64,000 nt of DNA from JAMQKA01 sp031569985 (GTDB lineage: Bacteria > Bacteroidota > Rhodothermia > Balneolales > Balneolaceae): positions 15,596 to 79,595 of the forward strand of contig NZ_JAMQKA010000024.1 in the NCBI RefSeq assembly GCF_031569985.1, in the 5' to 3' direction. Under the pieces are notes generated by a model. The model had not been told where the DNA came from, ran no database searches, and was given only the letters and a program-made list of their open reading frames with translations. Every line of letters starts with the position of its first letter. Position 1 is the stretch's first letter. Made by a program: the position numbers and the translations under genes. Positions 35,729-43,502 of this stretch are shown one piece after another.

Positions 35729-35926
35729 TTATTTGTAAGGAAGCATTTTCTTGACATTCTTTTCCTGGGTCTTGTCAACCAGGGTATCTTTGCCAAGTTT
35801 ACGCTTACGTTTGCTTCGCTTCTTTGTGAGGATATGTCGTTTCCCCGCTTTCTTACGCTTCACTCTACCGGAACCGGTAACCTTAAAACGTTTTTTAGCT
35901 CCACTATTGGATTTCATTTTAGGCAT
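35729..35926 (-). CDS. rpmI: 50S ribosomal protein L35
   Basis: 65 residues from ATG at 35926 (M-P-K-M-K-S-N-S-G-A-K-K-R-F), the family's normal N-terminus; an upstream alternative start at 35935 would add three residues. Highly basic, with K-R-H-I-L-T-K-K near the middle, the L35 signature. It sits between infC and rplT. Confidence 0.96.
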   Translation of the reverse strand: MPKMKSNSGAKKRFKVTGSGRVKRKKAGKRHILTKKRSKRKRKLGKDTLVDKTQEKNVKKMLPYK

Positions 35927-36065
35927 AATAATCACCCGTTTAAACTTAAATTCAAAAGAGTTCGAAGATAAGCAATATCAATAACTGATTAAAGGATTAT
36001 TTACATCTTCCTTATGTTGGTGATATCAGCATAACTGAACTCGACTTTAAATCAGTATTGGTAGG

Positions 36066-36611
36066 TTACCCTTTTGATGTAGGGGAGAGCATCATGATCA
36101 TCCGTCGCCCTTCCATTGTTGGCTTGGATTCAATTTCCCCAACATCACTGAGTTCTTCGGCAAGATCCATCAGCAACTCTTCACCCCGCTCAGTGTAAAG
36201 CATATCGCGACCCCTGAACTGGACAGTCGCTTTGACCTTGTCACCATCTTCCAGAAAACCGCGCGCATGCCGAGTTTTAAACTCCAGATCGTGATCATCA
36301 GTATTGGGACGGAAGCGAAGCTCTTTAACCTGAACAGTGTGCTGCTTTTTCTTGGCTTCTTTCTCTTTCTTCTTCTTCTTATACATAAACTTGCCGAAGT
36401 CAATAATTTTACAGACAGGTGGTTTGGCTTTGGGGGCCACCTCGACAAGGTCCAGATCATATGATCGTGCAATTTCAAGGGCACGATCTATATCTACGAT
36501 CTCATGTTCTTCATCAGGCCGGATTACCCGTACTTTCCTTGACCGGATTTCATCATTTACATTTGGTCTGTCCGGATCTTTTCGCGGACGTGGTCGTCTA
36601 CTTCTTCCGAT
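36066..36611 (-). CDS. infC: Translation initiation factor IF-3 with non-canonical ATC (or ATT) start
   Basis: The frame open from 36611 gives about 181 residues with both IF-3 domains: N-domain (N-V-N-D-E-I-R-S-R-K-V-R-V-I, then A-L-E-I-A-R-S-Y-D-L-D-L-V-E-V-A-P) and C-domain (P-P-V-C-K-I-I-D-F-G-K-F to the end). The first ATG/GTG/TTG in frame is GTG at 36440, which would remove most of the N-domain. Upstream, an in-frame stop lies only five codons before ATC 36611, and a GAGGT ribosome-binding sequence (36620-36616) is four to five bases before that ATC; ATT at 36614 is the alternative but is spaced too close. Rare AUU/AUC starts are a known autoregulatory feature of infC. Confidence 0.9.
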   Translation of the reverse strand: MGRSRRPRPRKDPDRPNVNDEIRSRKVRVIRPDEEHEIVDIDRALEIARSYDLDLVEVAPKAKPPVCKIIDFGKFMYKKKKKEKEAKKKQHTVQVKELRFRPNTDDHDLEFKTRHARGFLEDGDKVKATVQFRGRDMLYTERGEELLMDLAEELSDVGEIESKPTMEGRRMIMMLSPTSKG

Positions 36612-36628
36612 AATTACCTCTATTTATT

Positions 36629-38584
36629 TTAATTAGAATTTGAGTGATCGGGAACTCGTTTACTATCGATCTCATCAATTAGGTTAGAAATAAAATCAGA
36701 AAAATCAAAAGTTCCAATATCGCCTTCTTTATGCCGGCGAACAGAAACGGTTCCATCTTCTGCTTCATTTCCACCTACTATTAACATATAAGGAATCTTA
36801 CTCGTTTCAGCATCCCTTATTTTTCCGCCAATTTGCTCGCTTCTGTCATCCACTTCTACGCGCACATCATGTTCCTTCAGCTTCGCAGCGCATTGGTAAG
36901 CATATTCGTTAAAATCATCAGCAATAGGAATCATTTTAACCTGCACGGGCGCCAACCAAACCGGGAAATCACCGGCAAAATGTTCAATCAGGATGCTGCA
37001 GAAACGCTCCATGGATCCGAACGGTGCACGATGAATAATAACAGGACGGTGCTTCTCATTGTCAGAACCTATATAGGTCAGGTCGAACCGTTCAGGCATC
37101 ACGTAATCGACCTGCACGGTGCCGAGTTGCCATTTTCGCCCTATAGCATCGCGGATGATGAAATCGATTTTTGGCCCATAAAAGCTGGCTTCGCCGCGGG
37201 CAATTTTGTAGTCCAGGCCTTCTTCATCGGCCACCTCCTTGATTTCCCGTTCGGCCCGCTCCCAGTATTCATCCTCTCCACCATATTTTTCCTCGTTGTC
37301 ATCACGGAACGAGAGGCGGATATCCACCGGCATGTCAAATATGCTAAAAACAAATTGCGTGAGATCGAGACAGTTCTTGATCTCACGCTTCAGCTGCTCG
37401 TGCGTGCAATATATATGGGCATCGTCCTGGGTGAAACCCCGAACCCTCGATAGCCCGTTCAGTTCGCCCGACTGTTCGTAGCGATAAACGCTTCCAAACT
37501 CAGCCAGCCGCAGGGGAAGATCGCGGTAGCTGTGCAACTCGTTGGAGTAAATGCGATGGTGATGCGGGCAGTTCATCGGCTTGAGCATGTACTCTTCATC
37601 GTCCACCTGTATCGGGTTATACTGCGATTCCCGATAGTAGGGATAGTGCCCAGAGGTTTTATACAGCTCCAGGTTCCCGATGTGCGGGGTAATTACTTCT
37701 TTGTAGCCCCGCTTTTTTTGTTCTTCCCGCAGAAATGACTCCAGCGTCCGACGGATGATCGTTCCATTTGGCAACCAAACAGGTAGACCCTGCCCAACCA
37801 TCTGGTCCATCATAAACAACTTAAGCTCTTTGCCCAGCTTTTTGTGATCGCGGCGCTTGGCCTCCTCCATCTTGTGGATATACTCTTCCAGCAACTTCTG
37901 CTTTGGAAAGGAGATCCCGTAAATCCGGGTCAGCTGCTCACTGTCTACATCGCCACGCCAGTAAGCCCCGGCAACATTCGTCAATTTGACCGCTTTCACC
38001 AGCCCGGTATTGGGGATGTGCGGACCGCGACATAAATCGGTGAAATCACCCTGGGTATAGAACGTTATATTCCCGTCCTCCAGGTCCTTAATCAGGTCGA
38101 CTTTATATTCATTGCCCTTCTCTTTGTAAAAGGAGAGAGCCTCTTCCTTGGTAACGGGCTTCCGCTCAAAGCCGGATTTCTGGCGGGCTTTTTCAATGAT
38201 TTTCTTCTCAATCTTGTCAAGGTCGTCCTGGCCAACCGATTTGTCTCCAAAGTCAATATCATAATAAAACCCATTCTCAATAGGCGGTCCGATACCGAAC
38301 TTGGCATCGGGATAGAGTTCCTGAATGGCTTCAGCCAGAAGGTGAGCGGAAGAGTGCCAGAATGTGTACTTGCCGTCCTCACTATTCCATGTATTTATCG
38401 TGATGGTCCCATCGCGCTCTATGGGGCGATCGAGGTCCAGGATTTCGTCATCAAGAGTGACACTGAGTGCTTCTCGTGCTAATCCTTTTGAGATAGATTC
38501 TGCTACTTCGTAGCCGGTAACCCCTTTGGGATACTGCTTTTCAGACCCGTCAGGGAAGGTTATCGTAATTTTGTCGTTCGGCAT
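36629..38584 (-). CDS. thrS: Threonine--tRNA ligase
   Basis: 651 residues, full length. Domains in order: TGS (about 1-62), N2 editing domain with H-S-S-A-H-L-L-A-E-A (about 75-84), class II catalytic core with M-N-C-P-H-H (zinc/threonine site), R-V-R-G-F-T-Q-D-D-A-H and motif 3 R-A-P-F-G-S-M-E-R-F, then the anticodon-binding domain. First gene of the thrS-infC-rpmI-rplT run; its stop is 17 bases before the infC start. It is divergent from the SUMF1-like gene. Confidence 0.98.
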   Translation of the reverse strand: MPNDKITITFPDGSEKQYPKGVTGYEVAESISKGLAREALSVTLDDEILDLDRPIERDGTITINTWNSEDGKYTFWHSSAHLLAEAIQELYPDAKFGIGPPIENGFYYDIDFGDKSVGQDDLDKIEKKIIEKARQKSGFERKPVTKEEALSFYKEKGNEYKVDLIKDLEDGNITFYTQGDFTDLCRGPHIPNTGLVKAVKLTNVAGAYWRGDVDSEQLTRIYGISFPKQKLLEEYIHKMEEAKRRDHKKLGKELKLFMMDQMVGQGLPVWLPNGTIIRRTLESFLREEQKKRGYKEVITPHIGNLELYKTSGHYPYYRESQYNPIQVDDEEYMLKPMNCPHHHRIYSNELHSYRDLPLRLAEFGSVYRYEQSGELNGLSRVRGFTQDDAHIYCTHEQLKREIKNCLDLTQFVFSIFDMPVDIRLSFRDDNEEKYGGEDEYWERAEREIKEVADEEGLDYKIARGEASFYGPKIDFIIRDAIGRKWQLGTVQVDYVMPERFDLTYIGSDNEKHRPVIIHRAPFGSMERFCSILIEHFAGDFPVWLAPVQVKMIPIADDFNEYAYQCAAKLKEHDVRVEVDDRSEQIGGKIRDAETSKIPYMLIVGGNEAEDGTVSVRRHKEGDIGTFDFSDFISNLIDEIDSKRVPDHSNSN

Positions 38585-38905
38585 GGATTGAATTTAAACA
38601 AAAGTTTCCGGTCGATATTAAGGCAGCTAAAAATATAAAAAATAGCGCAGAGCTAAAGTAATTTATAGAACCTTTTTGATATCACTGTATCTTTTTCTTT
38701 TAATCAGGTAAAATCTAACGGGATTCGAATGAACATGACTGAGTACCTGCTAAAAAAAACAGAGAAATTAAATCGAACTATTTGAAAAAAGACATTACAA
38801 TAAGGTTCTTTAATTCTCTTTATTAAGGGTAGGTTTAGCCGAATGATAAGCCGTTAAGCTGGAATTTAGTATATAACGTTGAGAACTTTATAATCTGTAT
38901 CATTC
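38585..38905. other. Divergent intergenic region thrS / SUMF1-like gene
   Basis: 321 AT-rich bases that must contain the thrS promoter on the minus strand and that of the SUMF1-like gene on the plus strand. I see no T-box-like structure, no strong palindrome, and no coding frame worth calling. Confidence 0.4.
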
Positions 38906-39913
38906 ATGCACCATTTTATCGTGAAAAGTTGGTATCTGTTTGCCGGTTTAATTATTGCAGTAGCTGGTTATTATACTGATGGAGCACCGTCTACCACTCA
39001 AACTGATGATTTCGAACGATACACGGAGCCAATACCGGGATCTGACCAGACTATTGAAATGGCACCGGTTACAGGGGGGACCTTTACTATGGGGAGTACG
39101 GAAAATGAGGATGAAGGTCCACCGAAGAAAGTAACTGTGGACTCATTTTGGATGGGTGTTCACGAGATAACATGGGATCAATACGACCTGTTTGTTAAAG
39201 AGGAGATTGAAAAACTCAAGGAACAGTTATCATCAGCAAACGGTGTAGATCTGCAGGCGGATGCCGTATCCCTGCCCACACCACCATATGTTGATATGAG
39301 TTTCGGAATGGGACGCGAAGGGTATCCGGCCATAAATATGACGCATTATGCCGCTGTCATGTATACGAAATGGCTGACGGCCAAAACCGATCACTTTTAC
39401 CGGTTGCCCACGGAAGCTGAGTGGGAATATGCTTGTCGAGCGGGCAGCAACACCGCCTATTCTTTTGGGGATGAGGCCGGCAACCTGGAAGAGTATGCCT
39501 GGTTCGAAGGCAATAGCGAAGACAAATACCACCAGGTGGGTCAGAAAAAGCCGAATGCGCTAGGCCTTCATGATATGCACGGCAACGTAGCCGAATGGAC
39601 TATGGATCAGTACTTTGAGGATTACTTCAGTAAAATTGAAGATGGTGCTGAAAACCCATTATTCCTTCCGGATGAGCTCTATCCCCGATCTTTGCGCGGG
39701 GGATCATGGTCGCAGGAGGCCTCGGAGCTTCGCTGTGCAAACAGGCATGGGTCAATTACCCGGTGGAAGCGGCGTGATCCACAACTGCCCAAAAGCCGCT
39801 GGTGGCTTACGGATGCTCCATTCCTGGGATTTCGTGTAGTGCGCCCGGCCGAACAGCCTCCGAAAGAGCAAATGGAGCAGTATTGGATTGAGGCTATCGA
39901 AGACTATAACTAA
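38906..39913 (+). CDS. Exported SUMF1/formylglycine-generating-enzyme-fold protein, probably not a true FGE
   Basis: 335 residues with a signal peptide or signal anchor at about 8-25. The FGE-sulfatase (SUMF1) domain spans roughly 50-330, with G-G-T-F-T-M-G-S, R-L-P-T-E-A-E-W-E-Y-A-C-R-A-G, H-D-M-H-G-N-V-A-E-W-T, L-R-G-G-S-W and G-F-R-V-V-R. The pair of catalytic cysteines that real formylglycine-generating enzymes carry between G-G-S and R-C-A is missing: the segment here is G-G-S-W-S-Q-E-A-S-E-L-R-C-A-N. Known relatives without the pair have other roles such as C-lectin-like binding or other oxidations. No sulfatase gene is in the window. Role unknown. Confidence 0.82.
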   Translation: MHHFIVKSWYLFAGLIIAVAGYYTDGAPSTTQTDDFERYTEPIPGSDQTIEMAPVTGGTFTMGSTENEDEGPPKKVTVDSFWMGVHEITWDQYDLFVKEEIEKLKEQLSSANGVDLQADAVSLPTPPYVDMSFGMGREGYPAINMTHYAAVMYTKWLTAKTDHFYRLPTEAEWEYACRAGSNTAYSFGDEAGNLEEYAWFEGNSEDKYHQVGQKKPNALGLHDMHGNVAEWTMDQYFEDYFSKIEDGAENPLFLPDELYPRSLRGGSWSQEASELRCANRHGSITRWKRRDPQLPKSRWWLTDAPFLGFRVVRPAEQPPKEQMEQYWIEAIEDYN

Positions 39914-40070
39914 CACATATTTGTAAATAGTTCTACTTGTTGATCTGCCTCCAGTTACATCTGGAAGAACTTGAAGGTTTACTGGATTTAGCTATTAATT
40001 CGTCGATCTTTTATAAGATTTAAATGTATTGTTTCCAGTAATTTTGTAGTGTGAGCTGAATATAATTTTG

Positions 40071-40114
40071 ATGGTTGTTAACCATAACATAAATTACTTC
40101 AGTAAAAAGTAATT
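40071..40114. promoter_or_regulatory. Two adjacent inverted repeats upstream of the Tat Gfo/Idh gene
   Basis: ATGGTT-GTT-AACCAT (40071-40085) and AATTACTT-cagtaaa-AAGTAATT (40092-40114) are both perfect in their arms. They lie 60-105 bases before the start at 40175 and are candidate operator sites; neither has a T tract. Confidence 0.4.
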
Positions 40115-40174
40115 GCAGCCCTTTGACAGGGATTTTAGTAAAGGGGTTCTAATCTTTAATTACAGTGGGATATT

Positions 40175-41524
40175 ATGAGTAAAAAGGAAGATGGTATGAA
40201 TGGGAAGCATAAAATTTCCAGGCGGGATTTTGTTAAGACCTCCTCCTCCTTAGCAGCTGGAGGACTCTTGCTGGGCTCACTTCCGGTTGGGGCAGGGGCC
40301 TACGCCGGCGGGACAGCCACCCTGAAAATAGCCCTCGTAGGTTGTGGAGGCCGGGGTACAGGAGCAGCCCGGCAAGCACTGAGCACTGGTGACGGCGTTC
40401 AGCTCGTCGCCATGGCTGATGCATTTCGCGATCGGTTGGATGAGAGTTTCGAAACACTGAACAAGGTGTTTGACGATGAGCCTGAAAAGCTAAATGTACC
40501 TGAAGAACACAAGTTCGTTGGGTTTGATGCATATAAAAATGCAATTGAACTCGCCGATGTTGTTATTCTTGCGACTCCACCCGGATTCCGACCGGACCAT
40601 TTTGAGGCAGCTATCCAGGCTGACAAGCATGTGTTTATGGAAAAACCGCTGGCTACAGATGCTCCAGGCGTCAGAAAAATCATGGAAGCCGGCAAGATGG
40701 CCGACCAAAAAGGCTTAAATGTAGTCGTGGGTCTGCAGCGACACTACCAGAATAGCTATCGCGAAGTAATAAATCGAATTAATGATGGCGCCGTCGGCGA
40801 TATCGTATCGGGCCAGGTCTACTGGAACAGCGACGGTGTGTGGGTACGCGAGCGCCAGCCCCATCAAAATGAGATGGAATTCCAGATGCGGAACTGGTAC
40901 TACTTTACCTGGCTCTGCGGCGATCATATTATGGAGCAGCATATCCACAACATTGATGTGGCCAACTGGTTCATAGGGGAATACCCGGAATCTGCCCAGG
41001 GGATGGGAGGGCGCGAAGTGCGTACGGGTTCCAATCACGGGCAGATTTTTGACCACCACTTTGTCGAGTTTACCTATCCGAGCGGAGCAGTCATTGCCAG
41101 CCAGTGCCGACATCAACCCAACACGATGAGTCGGGTTGCCGAGTTTTTCCAGGGAACCAAGGGAACCATTGACACCAGTGGCGACCGCGGTATCTTGAAA
41201 AGCTGGGACGGGGAAACCCTGTATGACCACAACGCTGACACTGATCCGAATCCATACCAGCAAGAACACGACGAACTTTTTGCTGCCATCCGTAATGGTG
41301 ATCATATCAATGATACCGAATACGGAGCCAAAAGTACGTTAACCGCGTTGATGGGACGCATGGCGACCTATTCCGGTGAAGTTATCAACTGGGAAGATGC
41401 GCTCAATTCCCCAAAGAGCCTGATGCCAGAAAAGTATGGATGGGAAGAAACGCCCCCCGTAGTGCCCAATGAAGATGGCAAATATCCTGTACCAGTACCG
41501 GGTAAAACGGAGGTTATTGCATAG
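40175..41524 (+). CDS. Tat-exported Gfo/Idh/MocA-family oxidoreductase
   Basis: 449 residues. Twin-arginine signal S-R-R-D-F-V at about 15-20 (R16-R17) followed by an Ala/Gly-rich hydrophobic stretch, so the enzyme is exported folded, probably with its NAD(P) cofactor bound. Rossmann motif V-G-C-G-G-R-G at 55-61; cofactor/substrate motif M-E-K-P-L near 155; C-terminal domain with W-Y-Y-F-T-W-L-C-G-D-H-I-M-E-Q-H-I-H-N-I-D. Exported members with retained cofactor act on glycosides by transient oxidation or redox-cycling. The in-frame ATG at 40196 is an alternative start. It ends with a hairpin terminator at 41553. Confidence 0.9.
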   Translation: MSKKEDGMNGKHKISRRDFVKTSSSLAAGGLLLGSLPVGAGAYAGGTATLKIALVGCGGRGTGAARQALSTGDGVQLVAMADAFRDRLDESFETLNKVFDDEPEKLNVPEEHKFVGFDAYKNAIELADVVILATPPGFRPDHFEAAIQADKHVFMEKPLATDAPGVRKIMEAGKMADQKGLNVVVGLQRHYQNSYREVINRINDGAVGDIVSGQVYWNSDGVWVRERQPHQNEMEFQMRNWYYFTWLCGDHIMEQHIHNIDVANWFIGEYPESAQGMGGREVRTGSNHGQIFDHHFVEFTYPSGAVIASQCRHQPNTMSRVAEFFQGTKGTIDTSGDRGILKSWDGETLYDHNADTDPNPYQQEHDELFAAIRNGDHINDTEYGAKSTLTALMGRMATYSGEVINWEDALNSPKSLMPEKYGWEETPPVVPNEDGKYPVPVPGKTEVIA

Positions 41525-41552
41525 AATTCCAGGAAAATACCAATTAAAAATG

Positions 41553-41590
41553 CAGATGACATCTTAAGTGGATGTCATCTGTTTACTTTA
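41553..41590 (+). terminator. Hairpin terminator after Tat Gfo/Idh gene
   Basis: CAGATGACATC (41553-41563) pairs perfectly with GATGTCATCTG (41571-41581) over a 7-base loop. The tail is T-rich but short, so efficiency is uncertain. Confidence 0.65.
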
Positions 41591-41788
41591 AGAAGTGGTA
41601 TTAGTATACTTTATCTAGTGTGATTAAAACACTTAAGGGTTTCAGCTTACAAGTTTATGCAAAGGGTTTTAACAAAAAAGTTGCATTGGGAACAAAAAAT
41701 TCTATCTTAAAACTAAGCCACGTGCCTCTCTACTACGATAAAATTTTGGTGGTCAAAGCTCTATAAATAAGGGGAAGGGAAATAATAT

Positions 41789-42388
41789 ATGGACAATGGC
41801 GACTGTTATTATGAAATGTCGGATTCAGAAATATGGCAAACACTTAAGGAAGGGGACCGGCAATCGCTGAAGGTTCTGTTTGAACGCTATTATGATGATC
41901 TGTTTGGTTACGCTTACAAAGTAAGTGGAGATACCTACCTGTCAAAAGACTGCGTACAGGAATTGTTCTATCGCATCTGGGACAGGAAGGACCATTTGTC
42001 CGATGTCACCTCTGTGAAAGCCTATCTGTGGGTGTCACTTCGCAGAGATATTTTTAAAGCTATCAATAATGATAACAAAGAAATCAATAGGGATGATTTT
42101 ATTTCTTATTCCAGATTGTTAGCGTTCACACCTGAAGATTTTATGATTCATGAAGAGAAACAAAGAGAACAAAAGAAAGCATTGGTCAAAGCCCTGAATA
42201 AACTGCCTGAACGACACAAAGAAGCCATTTACCTTAAATATTTTAATGGCATGGGGTATAGTGAAATAGAAAAAATAATGTCAGTTAGCTATCAGACGGC
42301 GCGTAACTACGTTTATCATGGGGTTAAGGCATTGAAAAAAGAGTTTGAAGATAAAATTTTTACCTCTCCGAAGAAGGCTGCAATGTAA
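41789..42388 (+). CDS. ECF-type RNA polymerase sigma factor (SusC/FecR-associated)
   Basis: 199 residues. Region 2 is at about 25-95 (L-F-E-R-Y-Y-D-D-L-F-G-Y-A, then Q-E-L-F-Y-R-I-W-D-R) and region 4 at about 130-185 (L-N-K-L-P-E-R-H-K-E-A-I-Y-L-K-Y-F-N-G-M-G-Y-S-E-I). A strong GGGGAAGGG ribosome-binding site precedes the ATG. In Bacteroidota such factors are held by a FecR anti-sigma and released when an STN-bearing SusC senses its ligand. Here the next gene is a decayed FecR and the adjacent SusC lacks STN, so normal control in cis is lost. Confidence 0.92.
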   Translation: MDNGDCYYEMSDSEIWQTLKEGDRQSLKVLFERYYDDLFGYAYKVSGDTYLSKDCVQELFYRIWDRKDHLSDVTSVKAYLWVSLRRDIFKAINNDNKEINRDDFISYSRLLAFTPEDFMIHEEKQREQKKALVKALNKLPERHKEAIYLKYFNGMGYSEIEKIMSVSYQTARNYVYHGVKALKKEFEDKIFTSPKKAAM

Positions 42389-42500
42389 TTTTTTTATTTT
42401 TTTTGTTAAGATAGGTTACAAAGTGCTTTGATATAGTTCTTTACTAGTAAAGGCACTACATTTCTTTTTGGGTGTTTATTTTTCCTTTTGGGATGAAAAA

Positions 42501-43365
42501 ATGGAAATTATCTCTTTCATAGAGGGACTGTCCAAAAACTTTTCTTTTATCCGGTGGGTTAAAGGCAATGCAGATATACGTGAAGCCGAAAAATGGGACA
42601 CATGGGTAAATGAATGTCCAACAAATCTAAAATTGGCCAAAGAGGCGCAAAAGAAAGTACTTGGGATAGATTTTACCAATTCCTGTTCTAGTCACTGTGA
42701 TGCAGAAAAAGAGTGGAATCAGCTTGTATCGAGAATTAAATTTAATAAAGAAAAAGATACCAGCACTAAGACTGCGATTTTAGGACGGAAATCACTGTTA
42801 CTATTTACAAAATTATTCTGGATTTCTGCTGTTGCTGGCATTGCTTTTCTCAGTATAAACGTCAATTTATCTGGAGAACAGAAACAAGAAAATAATTTTT
42901 TATGGAAACTTAGAGAGACTGGACTCCGATATGATAACCCAGCTCACCTATTAACATATTTGCCGATAAAACCGAATGAGAGGGAGCAACGCAGCACCAT
43001 TTCTTCAAATAGTAATGGCCATGTTGTTAAAATGGTTGAAAAAAGGTCTGGAAAATCCAGTTTTAAAAAGAATATTAGTTATCTGGATATTGACTTCAAT
43101 ATCACTAAATATTATTTGCCCACCGCTTTTAAGAAGTCTGTATCCCAAGATGATCTTTTAGAGAAAAAAACTATTTACAACAATGTTTTTTGGTACGAGA
43201 AAAAGTCAATACTTGACAGCTCTCCTATAAGTTACAGGGTCTTGGAAAAAAGAGACGTATGGAACCGAAGTGCCTCTCATATTTGATAATCTTTATCAAG
43301 TAAGAACGAGGGACATAACGATTGAAGATCTGTCGAATGACGTGCAGTCTATTTATTGGGGATGA
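42501..43365 (+). pseudogene. Decayed FecR-type anti-sigma factor (internal deletion plus frameshift)
   Basis: From ATG 42501 the first about 80 residues match the intact FecR at 56225 (F-S-F-I-R-W-V-K-G-N-A, K-W-D-T-W-V-N-E-C-P, V-L-G-I-D-F), then a transmembrane segment follows. The periplasmic FecR core present in the intact copy (S-D-G-S-S-I-T-L, L-K-G-E-A-Y-F, V-L-G-T-K-F) is absent. The text resumes at I-K-P-N-E and S-I-L-D-S-S-P-I-S, and the frame stops at 43286. The C-terminal signalling part continues in another frame (Y-G-T-E-V-P-L-I-F at about 43258 to the stop at 43365), indicating a frameshift near 43255. The cytoplasmic sigma-binding part could still be made. Confidence 0.78.
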
Positions 43366-43502
43366 TTGATTATCACTTCATATAAAACGGATAGGCTGTT
43401 TTTGGGATTTCAACCAAGAATAAAAAAGGGAGGATAAAAATCACATTTCAAACATACCGTGGGATTACAATATCTAAATACCAAACATTAAATACAGGGA
43501 TC

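Noticed and set aside
38585..38905. T-box or other leader upstream of thrS
   Set aside because: No T-box consensus, specifier stem or terminator/antiterminator pair is visible on the minus strand.
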